Origin: Methylobacterium indicum | GTDB taxonomy: Bacteria; Pseudomonadota; Alphaproteobacteria; Rhizobiales; Beijerinckiaceae | Assembly: GCF_001043895.1 (NCBI RefSeq) | Contig: NZ_JTHF01000063.1 | Location: 1-64,000 of the forward strand | Length of the DNA stretch: 64,000 bases | Reading direction: 5' to 3' | Part shown: one piece after another, positions 19,318 through 29,099 of the stretch | Position numbering within the stretch: the stretch's first letter is position 1 | Layout: each line of letters starts with the position of its first letter | Position numbers and translations under genes: made by a program | The notes under the pieces: generated by a model | The model's input: the letters and a program-made list of their open reading frames with translations, nothing else | Databases searched by the model: none | Told to the model about the DNA's origin: nothing

Positions 19318-20162
19318 CGGCTCTCGCCTTGAAGATGCGGCGCGGGTGGCGCCCCGGCAGCGTCCCGCTCCTCGTCGGCGGCATCCTGACGGCCCTTCTC
19401 ATCGCCATCGCGCTCACCTCCCTGGTCTGGACCCCGGCGGACCCGACCCGGATGCGCATCCTGCAGAAGCTCAAGGGGCCGCTGGTCTCGGGGTTGTTGG
19501 GCACCGACCAGCTCGGGCGCGACGTCGCCTCGATGCTGATGCGCGGCGCCTTCAACTCGCTCACCACCGCCTTCGCTGCGGTCGCCGTCGGCGCCGTGCT
19601 CGGCACGCTCGCTGGCGTCGCGGCAGCGGCGAACCACACGCTCGACGCGGTGCTGATGCGGATCTGCGACGCACTGTTCGCCCTGCCGCCGATCCTGTCG
19701 GCGATCATGCTCGGCGCGCTGCTCGGCCCCGGGGCGCTCACCGCCATCGTGGCCATCGGGTTCTTCATGATCCCCGTCTTCGCCCGGGTCACCCGCGGTG
19801 CGGCGATGCAGATCTGGGCGCGGGAATACATCATGGCCGCCCGCATGGCCGGCAAGGGCACGGCCCGGATCACGCTCGAGCACGTGCTGCCCAACATCTC
19901 GGCCCAGGTCATCGTCCAGGTCACGATCCAGCTCGCCATGGCGATCCTGACCGAGGCGGGTCTGAGCTTCCTGGGGCTCGGCCTGCCGCCGCCGGCCCCG
20001 ACCTGGGGGCGGATGCTGGCGGAATCGCAGACCTACCTCCTCCAGGCGCCCCACCTGGCGCTCGCCCCGGGCCTCGCCATCGCGGCCGCGGTGCTCGGCC
20101 TCAACCTCCTGGGCGACGGGCTCGCCGCCCGCCTCGACCCGCGCCGCCGGCAGGCCTCCTGA
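19314..20162 (+). CDS. Peptide-type ABC importer, permease 2 (DppC-like)
   Basis: 282 residues from ATG 19314, overlapping the preceding gene by four bases; the frame is open much further upstream but that region is inside dppB. Family features: LLGTDQLGRDVASMLMRGA near residue 62, and an EAA loop around EYIMAARMAGKGTARITLEHVLPN (about 170-193). About six helices are predicted. The stop codon overlaps the start of the next gene by one base (TGATG). Confidence 0.9.
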   Translation: MTALALKMRRGWRPGSVPLLVGGILTALLIAIALTSLVWTPADPTRMRILQKLKGPLVSGLLGTDQLGRDVASMLMRGAFNSLTTAFAAVAVGAVLGTLAGVAAAANHTLDAVLMRICDALFALPPILSAIMLGALLGPGALTAIVAIGFFMIPVFARVTRGAAMQIWAREYIMAARMAGKGTARITLEHVLPNISAQVIVQVTIQLAMAILTEAGLSFLGLGLPPPAPTWGRMLAESQTYLLQAPHLALAPGLAIAAAVLGLNLLGDGLAARLDPRRRQAS

Positions 20163-20982
20163 TGCTCGCGATCCGAAACCTCTCCATCGCCTTCCCGCGG
20201 CCCGGGGGCGAGGCCCGCGTCGTCGACGACGTCTCGGTCGAGGTCGGTCGCGGCGAGAGCCTCGGCATCGTCGGCGAATCGGGCTCCGGCAAGTCGATGC
20301 TGTCGCTCGCCACCATCGGGCTCCTGCCCAAGAGCGCCCGCACCTCCGGCGAGATCCTGCTCGAGGGCAAAAATATCCTCACGATGGGCGAGCGCGAGCT
20401 GTGCTCCCTGCGCGGCCGGCGCATCGGCATGATCTTCCAGGAGCCGATGACGGCGTTGAACCCCGCCATGACGGCGGGCGAGCAGATCGCCGAAGGGATC
20501 CGGCTCCACCGCGGCACCGGCCGGGCCGAGGCGCGGGCGGAATCCTTACGCCTCCTCGACCGGGTGCGGATCCCCGATCCCGCGCGGCGCATCGACAGCT
20601 ACCCCCACGAGATGTCGGGCGGCCAGCGCCAGCGCGTCGGCATCGCGATCGCGCTGGCGCTGAAGCCCGACCTGCTCATCGCCGACGAGCCGACGACGGC
20701 GCTCGACGTGACGGTGCAGAAGGACATCCTCGACATCCTCGACGAGCTGGTGGCCGATCTCGGCCTGTCGCTGATCCTGATCAGCCACGACCTCGGGGTG
20801 ATCGCCCGCAGCACCGACCGCACGCTGGTGATGTGCCGCGGCCGCGCCGTCGAAGCGGGGCCGACCGAATCGGTCCTGCGCCGCCCGAGCGCGCCCTACA
20901 CGCGCGACCTGATCGCCGCCCTGCCGCGCCGGGCCCGGGCGGGCCTCGGCGAGGAGGCTCCTCTCGCCGCAGGAGGCGCCCG

Positions 20983-20986
<4 letters not shown>
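20162..20986 (+). CDS. Peptide-type ABC importer, ATPase 1 (DppD-like)
   Basis: 274-residue ABC ATPase. Walker A GESGSGKS is at 38-45, Q-loop QEPMTALNPAM follows, then signature SGGQRQR and Walker B LLIADEPTTALD. The C-terminal half lacks most of the usual oligopeptide-binding extension with Cys residues. It works with the next ATPase to power the importer. The end overlaps the GTG start of the next gene (GTGA at 20983-20986). Confidence 0.9.
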
Positions 20987-21819
<833 letters not shown>

Positions 21820-21871
21820 CGGGCGCATGGCTGACACGTCACCTCGGCGCTTGCCTTGTGCGGTGCAAAAT

Positions 21872-21887
21872 GTGAAAACGATTTCAC
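21872..21887. promoter_or_regulatory. Inverted repeat upstream of small-RNA candidate
   Basis: GTGAAA-ACGA-TTTCAC, a perfect 6-bp inverted repeat. In size and composition it resembles operators of LacI-type regulators. It lies just ahead of the first stem of the small-RNA candidate and far from any start codon. Confidence 0.35.
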
Positions 21888-21889
21888 GC

Positions 21890-21977
21890 ACAGCGGCGAT
21901 GGCGTCGCCGCGGTGCTGCCCTTCTTGGGCGTTTCCTCCCTTGACTTCGGGCCGCCTCGCAAGAGGCGGCCTTTTTT
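21890..21977 (+). ncRNA. Candidate trans-acting small RNA with anti-Shine-Dalgarno motif
   Basis: Three stems in a row in 88 bases with no convincing open frame. Stem 1 is GCGGCGA (21893-21899) with TCGCCGC (21905-21911). Stem 2 is GCCC-TTCTT-GGGC (21918-21930). Then comes an unpaired CCTCCC (21935-21940), complementary to ribosome-binding sites, and a strong terminator stem (21950-21971) followed by six T. This layout, with an exposed CUCCC before a rho-independent terminator, is that of several alphaproteobacterial small RNAs (AbcR and NfeR1-like families). No sequence family is claimed. The promoter is not clear. Confidence 0.45.
21950..21977 (+). terminator. Strong rho-independent terminator
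   Basis: GGCCGCCTC (21950-21958), loop GCAA, GAGGCGGCC (21963-21971), then TTTTTT (21972-21977). It serves the importer operon and/or the small-RNA candidate. Confidence 0.9.
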
Positions 21978-22034
21978 CTGCGTCCGGCCTCGCCCGGTGC
22001 CGATGGGGCCCGGTTACCCGGATCCGCCGGCGGG

Positions 22035-22063
22035 ACGCCCCTTCCCCAAGCGGAAAGGGGCGC
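22035..22063 (-). terminator. Hairpin after mmsA
   Basis: Inverted pair CGCCCCTT (22036-22043) and AAGGGGCG (22055-22062), eight bases beyond the mmsA stop on its strand. There is no T run, so it is a weak terminator at most. Confidence 0.35.
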
Positions 22064-22069
22064 CGGTTC

Positions 22070-23566
<1,497 letters not shown>

Positions 23567-23648
23567 GGTGTCTTTGCTGGTCCGTATGCGGGGATGACGA
23601 GAATTTCGATGCTTTGATCCGCGCGGCATGCCTCGCCCCATCCACGAT

Positions 23649-23774
23649 CTCATCCTGAGGTGTTGGTCGATCGCAGATCGACGAACCTCGAAGGAGGGCT
23701 CCAGGGATCGCGAGACTTCCGGAGGTCTCCTTCGAGGTCGGTCCATCATTGATGGACCGACACCTCAGGATGAG
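23649..23774. repeat. Dispersed palindromic repeat, family B, copy 1
   Basis: 126-base element with perfect 14-base terminal inverted repeats (CTCATCCTGAGGTG / CACCTCAGGATGAG) and an internal inverted pair CCTCGAAGGAG / CTCCTTCGAGG, so almost the whole element can fold into one long branched hairpin. A second copy lies at 49590-49717. It sits between the aminotransferase gene and mmsA, which are read in the same direction. The remaining intergenic sequence shows nothing else. Confidence 0.88.
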
Positions 23775-23853
23775 GTTGCCGTGTGGGAGACGAGGCGCTC
23801 GCGGCACCGCTTCCACCGACGAGGAGGCTGTCGATGTCCGGCTGGATGGATGC

Positions 23854-25185
23854 TTACGCCGCCCGGCGCAGGGCCTCGCCCAGCATCGACGCCATGGTGT
23901 CGATGTGCTCGGGCTCCGCGATCAGCGGCGGCGACAGGGCGATGATGTCGCCGGTGACGCGGATGAGCAGGCCCTTCTCGAAGCAATCGGTGAAGACGTC
24001 GTAGGCCCGCGCGCCCGGCTTGCCCGCCCGCGGCTCCAGCTCGATGCCGGCGATGAGGCCGATGGTGCGGATGTCGATCACGTTCGGGCAGTCGCGCAGG
24101 GCATGCATCGCCGCGTGCCACTGCGCCTGGACCTGCGTCGTGCGGGTGAGGAGGTCCTCCTCCGCGTAGATCTCCAGGGTCGCGAGGCCGGCCGCGCAGG
24201 CGACCGGGTGGCCCGAATAGGTGTAGCCGTGGAAGAGCTCGATCGCGCCCTCCGGCCCGTGCATCAGCGCGTCGTGGACCGCGCGGGTCGCGAAGACCGC
24301 GCCCATCGGGATCGTGCCGTTGGTCAGCCCCTTGGCGGTGGTGATGAGGTCCGGCGTCACGCCGAAATAATCGGTGGCGAAGGGCGCGCCCAGGCGGCCG
24401 AACCCGGTGATCACCTCGTCGAAGATCAGCAGGATGCCGTGCTTCGTGGCGATCGCGCGCAGGCGCTCGAGATAGCCCTTCGGCGGTACCAGCACGCCGG
24501 TCGAGCCCGCCACCGGCTCGACGATGACGGCGGCGATGGTCTCGGCGCCGTGGAGCGCCACCAGCCGCTCGAGGTCGTCGGCGAGGTCCGCGCCGTGCTC
24601 GGGCTGGCCCTGCACGAAGGCGTTGCGAGACAGATCGTGGGTGTGGCGCAGGTGGTCGACGCCCGGCAGGAGCGGGAACATCCGGCGGTTGTTGACGAGC
24701 CCGCCGACCGAGATGCCGCCGAAGCCGACGCCGTGATAGCCGCGCTCGCGCCCGATCACCCGGGTCCGGGTGCCCTGGCCGATGGCGCGCTGGTAGGCGA
24801 GCGCGATCTTGAGCGCGGTGTCGACCGATTCCGAGCCCGAGCCGGTGAAGAACACCCGGTCGAGCGTGCCGCCCGGCGCGATGGCGGCCAGGCGCTCGGC
24901 GAACTCGAAGGCGATCGGGTGGCCCATCTGGAACGAGGGCGCGTAGTCGAGGGTCGAGAGCTGGCGCTCGACGGCTTCCGCGATGCGGCGGCGGCCGTGG
25001 CCGGCATTGACGCACCACAGGCCGGCGGTGCCGTCGAGGACGGTGCGGCCGTCATCCGCCGTGTAGTGCATGCCCTCGGCCGCCACGAGGAGGCGCGGCG
25101 CCGCCTTGAACTGGCGGTTGGCCGTGAACGGCATCCAGTAGGCGTCGAGGCTCGGGCGGTTGAGGCGCGGCGGATGGGCGTTCAT
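23854..25185 (-). CDS. Omega-amino acid:pyruvate aminotransferase (beta-alanine type)
   Basis: PLP-dependent class III aminotransferase, 443 residues from ATG 25185 (MNAHPPRLNRPSLDAYWMPF). The N-terminal YWMPFTANRQFK is the hallmark of the omega-amino acid:pyruvate group. Others seen: FFTGSGSESVDTALK at 112-126, Asp256 in FDEVITGFGR, and the PLP lysine Lys285 in TTAKGLTNG. It would turn beta-alanine and pyruvate into malonate semialdehyde and alanine, the substrate of the MmsA enzyme next door. It is divergent from the cupin-XRE regulator, with an inverted repeat between the starts. Confidence 0.9.
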   Translation of the reverse strand: MNAHPPRLNRPSLDAYWMPFTANRQFKAAPRLLVAAEGMHYTADDGRTVLDGTAGLWCVNAGHGRRRIAEAVERQLSTLDYAPSFQMGHPIAFEFAERLAAIAPGGTLDRVFFTGSGSESVDTALKIALAYQRAIGQGTRTRVIGRERGYHGVGFGGISVGGLVNNRRMFPLLPGVDHLRHTHDLSRNAFVQGQPEHGADLADDLERLVALHGAETIAAVIVEPVAGSTGVLVPPKGYLERLRAIATKHGILLIFDEVITGFGRLGAPFATDYFGVTPDLITTAKGLTNGTIPMGAVFATRAVHDALMHGPEGAIELFHGYTYSGHPVACAAGLATLEIYAEEDLLTRTTQVQAQWHAAMHALRDCPNVIDIRTIGLIAGIELEPRAGKPGARAYDVFTDCFEKGLLIRVTGDIIALSPPLIAEPEHIDTMASMLGEALRRAA

Positions 25186-25310
25186 GGCTCTGGTCCTCGA
25201 CGGGGCTCTGTGGGGCGCGGTCGCCGCCAGACAAGACCGTTCCGGGGAGGCCAACAAGTCCTTTTCTGCCGCATGCCAACCCTTTGCCACCGCAGGCCCG
25301 CGAGCTAGAG

Positions 25311-25329
25311 TGTTGCGCGATCCGCAACA
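25311..25329. promoter_or_regulatory. Candidate operator of the cupin-XRE regulator
   Basis: Perfect 7-bp inverted repeat TGTTGCG-CGATC-CGCAACA, 19 bases ahead of the regulator's GTG start and about 125 bases ahead of the divergent aminotransferase start. Confidence 0.55.
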
Positions 25330-25348
25330 GCCTCAACAGGGAGCCGGC

Positions 25349-25900
25349 GTGACCAACGACGAGGTGGGCGCGCGCCTGCGCCACGTCCGCACCCTGCACG
25401 GCCTGTCGCAGCGGGCGCTCGCCAAGCGCGCCGGGGTGGTGAACTCGACGATCTCGCTGATCGAATCGGGCCAGACCAACCCGTCGGTCGGCGCCCTCAA
25501 GCGCATCCTCGACGCGGTGCCGATCGGGCTCGCCGAGTTCTTCTCGCTGACCCCGGAGCGGACCGAGAAGGCGTTCTACGCCAGCGAGGAACTGGTCGAG
25601 ATCGGCAAGGGGCGGATCTCCTACCGGCAGGTCGGCGACAGCCTGTTCGGCCGCGCCCTGCAGCTCCTGAAGGAGCGCTACGAGCCCGGCGCCGATACCG
25701 GCCGCGTGCCGCTGGTCCATGACGGCGAGGAAGGCGGCATCGTGCTCTCGGGGCGGCTCGAGGTGACGGTGGACGACGAGCGCCGGGTGCTGGGCCCCGG
25801 CGACGCCTACTACTTCTCGAGCCGGCGGCCGCACCGCTTCCGCTGCGTCGGCCCGACCCCGTGCGAGGTCGTGAGCGCCTGCACGCCGCCGACCTTCTGA
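25349..25900 (+). CDS. XRE-family regulator with C-terminal cupin domain (PuuR-like)
   Basis: 183 residues from GTG 25349. The N-terminal HTH_3 domain is at about 5-60 (LRHVRTLHGLSQRALAKRAG, then STISLIESGQTNPSVGALKRIL). A cupin_2 ligand-binding domain is at about 105-180 (VHDGEEGGIVLSGRLEVTVD, and SSRRPHRFRC). Members of this family repress polyamine, GABA or amino-acid catabolic genes and sense the substrate with the cupin. Placed divergently from the aminotransferase gene, it most likely controls the aminotransferase-mmsA operon. Longer in-frame reads into the aminotransferase promoter are not conserved. Confidence 0.88.
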   Translation: MTNDEVGARLRHVRTLHGLSQRALAKRAGVVNSTISLIESGQTNPSVGALKRILDAVPIGLAEFFSLTPERTEKAFYASEELVEIGKGRISYRQVGDSLFGRALQLLKERYEPGADTGRVPLVHDGEEGGIVLSGRLEVTVDDERRVLGPGDAYYFSSRRPHRFRCVGPTPCEVVSACTPPTF

Positions 25901-25918
25901 GCGTCTTGCCAGGGTCTG

Positions 25919-25930
25919 ATCGTATACAAT
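25919..25930. promoter_or_regulatory. Candidate GntR operator, site 1
   Basis: ATCGTATACAAT, close to the pattern ATTGTATACAAT bound by several FadR/FCD-type GntR proteins. It lies 34 bases before the GntR gene. A second site with the same TATACAAT core lies before the next gene (26683-26694). Confidence 0.55.
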
Positions 25931-25963
25931 ATTGGGTCGGGTGACAGGGTTGGAGTGGAGAAC

Positions 25964-26671
25964 ATGGCCGTGACGGAGCGCGCACGCGGAGCCCGATCCG
26001 TCGCCGGGGGCCTCGGACACCGGACCGTCTCGGCGGCGGTGGCCGAGGCCCTGCGGCAGCGCATCCTCTCGGGCGCCCTGGCGCCGGGCGTCCAGCTGCG
26101 CCAGGACGCGCTGGCCGAGGAATTCGGCATCAGCCGGATCCCGATCCGCGAGGCGCTGCTGCAACTGGAGGCCGGCGGCCTCGTCAAGATCGTGCCGCAT
26201 CGCGGTGCGGTCGTGTCGGGCCTCTCGATCGAGGAGGTCGAGGACATCTTCCAGCTCCGCGTCTCCCTCGAGCCGCAATTGCTGATCCTCTCGGCCCGCC
26301 ACCTCACGCCACAGGACTTTTCCGAGCTGCGCGCCCTGCGCGACGAGTACGGTGCCGCACTCAAGGCCGGCACGGTCGAGACCTGGGGCGAGCTGAACCG
26401 GCGCTTCCATCTCGGCCTGCTGCGCCATGCCGGACGGCCGCGCTCGCTCGCGATCATCGCCGGCCTGCTCCAGGATTGCGACCGCCCGACCCGGCTCCAG
26501 CTCTCCGTCACCGGCGACGTCGCCCGCGCCGACATGGAGCACACCACCATCCTCGACCTGTGCGAGGCCGGCGAGATCGTCGCGGCGGCGAATCTCCTGC
26601 GGATCCACGTCGAGCATGCCGGGCGGTCGCTGGTGGAGATTTATCGCCGCTCGGCCGCATCCCCGGCTTGA
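25964..26671 (+). CDS. GntR-family regulator with FCD domain
   Basis: 235 residues from ATG 25964; GGAG eight bases upstream supports it over the GTG at 25955. The winged HTH is at about 25-90 (QLRQDALAEEFGISRIPIREALLQL) and the all-helical FCD ligand domain at about 100-225, with the Asp/His residues of the metal site (ELNRRFHLGLLRHAG) visible. It shares a TATACAAT-type site with the downstream DapA-family gene, so it probably regulates both itself and that operon. HypR, the hydroxyproline regulator of rhizobia, is of this family. Confidence 0.88.
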   Translation: MAVTERARGARSVAGGLGHRTVSAAVAEALRQRILSGALAPGVQLRQDALAEEFGISRIPIREALLQLEAGGLVKIVPHRGAVVSGLSIEEVEDIFQLRVSLEPQLLILSARHLTPQDFSELRALRDEYGAALKAGTVETWGELNRRFHLGLLRHAGRPRSLAIIAGLLQDCDRPTRLQLSVTGDVARADMEHTTILDLCEAGEIVAAANLLRIHVEHAGRSLVEIYRRSAASPA

Positions 26672-26682
26672 TCCGCGCGCAT

Positions 26683-26694
26683 ATTTTATACAAT
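26683..26694. promoter_or_regulatory. Candidate GntR operator, site 2
   Basis: ATTTTATACAAT, sharing the TATACAAT core with the site at 25919-25930; located 107 bases before the DapA-family gene. Confidence 0.5.
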
Positions 26695-26800
26695 CTGCGA
26701 ACCAAGAGCCACGGAGGGCCGGTGTCCTGTGCGTGGCGCCGCGGTCGCGCGATCCGTGGCGGATCATGCGGCCCGATGAGCCCGGAGAGGAAACACACCC

Positions 26801-27697
26801 ATGTGGACAGGCGTCCTTCCCGCCGTCACCACCAAGTTCACCCCCGACGGTGATCTCGATCACGCCGAGATGGAGCGCTGCTTCGCGCTCCAGATGCAGG
26901 CCGGCTGCGACGGGATCATCGTCTGCGGCTCGCTCGGCGAGGGGCCGATGCTGTCGCCCGACGAGCGGCTCGCGGTGCTGAAGACCGCCCGGTCGGTGGC
27001 GGGCCCCAAGCCGGTGCTGCTCACGATCTCCGAGGCCGGCACCCGCGAGGCCTGCGCGCTGGCGGCCCGGGCCGCCAAGGCCGGCGCGTCGGGCCTGATG
27101 GTGGTGCCGAGCCCGATCTACCACACCGACGCGGACGAGACCGTCGCCACCCTGAGCGCGGTCGCCGCCGCCGGCGATCTGCCGGTGATGATCTACTCGA
27201 ACCGCGTCGCCTACCGGGTCGACGTGACGGTGCCGATCATGGAGCGGCTGGCCGCGGATGCGCGCTTCGTCGCCATCAAGGAATCCTCCGACGACATCCG
27301 CCGCACCACCGAGATCATCAACCATTTAGGTGACCGCTTCGCGGTGCTGACCGGCGTCGACAACCTCGCCTTCGAGGCGCTGAGCGTCGGCGCGGTCGGC
27401 TGGGTCGCGGGCCTCGTCGTCGCCTTCCCCGAGGAGACCGTGGCGATCTACCGGCTGATGAAGGCAGGGCGGATCGCGGAGGCGCTCGAGATCTACCGCT
27501 GGTTCCGCCCGCTCCTCGACCTCGACGTCTCGACCTTCCTGGTCCAGAACATCAAGCTCGCCGAGGCGCTGGCGATCGGCTCGACCGAGCATCTCCGCAT
27601 GCCGAGAAAGCCGCTCTCGGGCGAGCGCCGGGCCGCCGTCGAGGCGATCGTGCGCACCGCCCTGGAGCGCCGCCCCGCCCTGAAGCGGGCGGCGTAA
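26801..27697 (+). CDS. DapA-family lyase/deaminase, possibly 1-pyrroline-4-hydroxy-2-carboxylate deaminase
   Basis: 298-residue TIM-barrel protein of the dihydrodipicolinate synthase/N-acetylneuraminate lyase family. Schiff-base Lys160 is in FVAIKESSDD, the partner Tyr132 in MIYSN and the substrate loop at CGSLGEGPML (42-51). Real DapA usually has a GTTGE loop; here it is GSLGE, so lysine synthesis is unlikely. Between a GntR regulator and an FAD amino-acid dehydrogenase it fits the deaminase step of trans-4-hydroxyproline breakdown (HypD). Other DapA-like enzymes (keto-deoxy-sugar-acid aldolases) remain possible. Its stop is five bases from the next gene. Confidence 0.8.
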   Translation: MWTGVLPAVTTKFTPDGDLDHAEMERCFALQMQAGCDGIIVCGSLGEGPMLSPDERLAVLKTARSVAGPKPVLLTISEAGTREACALAARAAKAGASGLMVVPSPIYHTDADETVATLSAVAAAGDLPVMIYSNRVAYRVDVTVPIMERLAADARFVAIKESSDDIRRTTEIINHLGDRFAVLTGVDNLAFEALSVGAVGWVAGLVVAFPEETVAIYRLMKAGRIAEALEIYRWFRPLLDLDVSTFLVQNIKLAEALAIGSTEHLRMPRKPLSGERRAAVEAIVRTALERRPALKRAA

Positions 27698-27702
27698 GGG
27701 GC

Positions 27703-28944
27703 TTGGCCCGCGAGGTCGTCATCGTCGGAGCCGGCATCGTCGGCCTCGCCACCGCCCACCACCTGCTGGCCGAGGGCCGGCGGGTGCGGCTCATCGAGCG
27801 CGGCGGCATCGCCGAGGGGGCGAGCCTCGGCAATGCCGGGGCGCTCGCCTTCACGGACGTGCTGCCGCTCGCCTCGCCGGGCATCCTGCGCAAGGCGCCG
27901 CGCTGGATGCGCGATCCCCTCGGGCCCCTGGCGCTGCCGCCCGCCTACCTGCCGCGGATCGCGCCCTGGCTCGTGCGCTTCTGGCGCGCCAGCCTGCCCG
28001 ACCGGCACCGGCACGCGACAAAAGTCCAGTCCGGCCTGATGCGGCTCGCCGCGGACGCCATGGCGGCGATGGTGGACGCTGCCGGCCTGACTGGACGGCT
28101 GCGCCATGACGGCAATCTCGAACTCTACGAGAGCGAGGCGGAACTCGCCGCCTCCGCGCCCGGCTGGGCGGTGCGGGAACGGGAGGGCATCGCCTTCGAA
28201 CATGTCCGCGGCGCCCGCCTCGCCGAGTTGCAGCCCGGCCTGTCGCCGCGGTTCGTGGCCGGCACCTTCACGCCCCACTGGATGACGGTGGACGATCCGT
28301 ACCGTTTCGCCCTGGCGCTCCACGCCGACGTGATGGCGAAGGGCGCCGCGCTCACGACAGGCGAGGTGCGGGACATCGCGCCTGCGGGCGAGGGCGTGCG
28401 CCTGACGCTGGCCGACGGCACGTCACTCACCGTCGAGGCCTGCGTCCTCGCCGCCGGGGCCTGGTCGCGGGATCTGGCGCGCCGCCTCGGCGACCGGGTG
28501 CCGCTCGACACCGAGCGCGGCTACAACACCACGCTGCCGCCCGGCGCCTTCGATCTGCGCCGCCAGCTCACCTTCGGCGGCCACGGCTTCGTGGTGACGC
28601 CGCTCGCCACGGGGGTCCGGGTCGGCGGCGCCGTCGAGTTTGGCGGCCTGCACCGACCGCCCAACTTCGCCCGCGCCGACGCGATGCTGAAGAAGGCCGC
28701 CGCCTTCCTGCCGGGCCTGCGCACCGAGGGCGGCCGGCAGTGGATGGGCTTTCGCCCCTCGCTCCCCGACAGCCTGCCGGTGATCGGCCCGTCGCGGGCG
28801 ACGCCACGCGTGATCTACGCCTTCGGCCACGGCCATCTCGGCCTGACGCAGAGCGCCGGGACGGGGCGGATCGTGGCCGATCTGCTGGCGGGGCGTCGGC
28901 CCGGGGTGGATGTGGCGGCTTTGCGGGCGGGGCGGTTCGGGTGA
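27703..28944 (+). CDS. FAD-dependent D-amino acid dehydrogenase-like oxidoreductase
   Basis: 413 residues, TTG start at 27703, six bases after the DapA-family stop. The N-terminal Rossmann motif VVIVGAGIVGLATAHHLL binds FAD; LIERGGIAEGASLGNAGAL is the DadA-type segment. The C-terminal FAD contact PSLPDSLPVIGPSR ... YAFGHGHLGLTQSAGTG is intact. The family oxidises D-amino acids or cyclic imino acids; in the operon with a DapA-type deaminase it could be a cis-4-hydroxy-D-proline dehydrogenase (HypO). The epimerase and the ketoglutarate semialdehyde dehydrogenase of such a pathway are not in the window. Confidence 0.85.
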   Translation: MAREVVIVGAGIVGLATAHHLLAEGRRVRLIERGGIAEGASLGNAGALAFTDVLPLASPGILRKAPRWMRDPLGPLALPPAYLPRIAPWLVRFWRASLPDRHRHATKVQSGLMRLAADAMAAMVDAAGLTGRLRHDGNLELYESEAELAASAPGWAVREREGIAFEHVRGARLAELQPGLSPRFVAGTFTPHWMTVDDPYRFALALHADVMAKGAALTTGEVRDIAPAGEGVRLTLADGTSLTVEACVLAAGAWSRDLARRLGDRVPLDTERGYNTTLPPGAFDLRRQLTFGGHGFVVTPLATGVRVGGAVEFGGLHRPPNFARADAMLKKAAAFLPGLRTEGGRQWMGFRPSLPDSLPVIGPSRATPRVIYAFGHGHLGLTQSAGTGRIVADLLAGRRPGVDVAALRAGRFG

Positions 28945-28978
28945 GACCTACCCAGATCAATTTTGCTCTACGGCAGGG

Positions 28979-29063
28979 TTGTCCGGGAAACGGGAAAAGG
29001 CGCGGGACATCCTCGTCCCGCCCCGGAGAGAAGTGAAACCCCCGCCCCTTCGTTTCCCCGGAC
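28979..29063. terminator. Nested palindrome between convergent genes
   Basis: Outer arms TGTCCGGGAAACG (28980-28992) and CGTTTCCCCGGACA (about 29049-29063), with an inner stem GGGAC-ATCCTC-GTCCC between them. It lies between the FAD dehydrogenase (plus strand) and paaZ (minus strand), where a two-way terminator is expected. There is no clear T run. Confidence 0.45.
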
Positions 29064-29099
29064 AGCTCTGCGCGGAGGGGAGGGGTTCAGGCACCCCGC

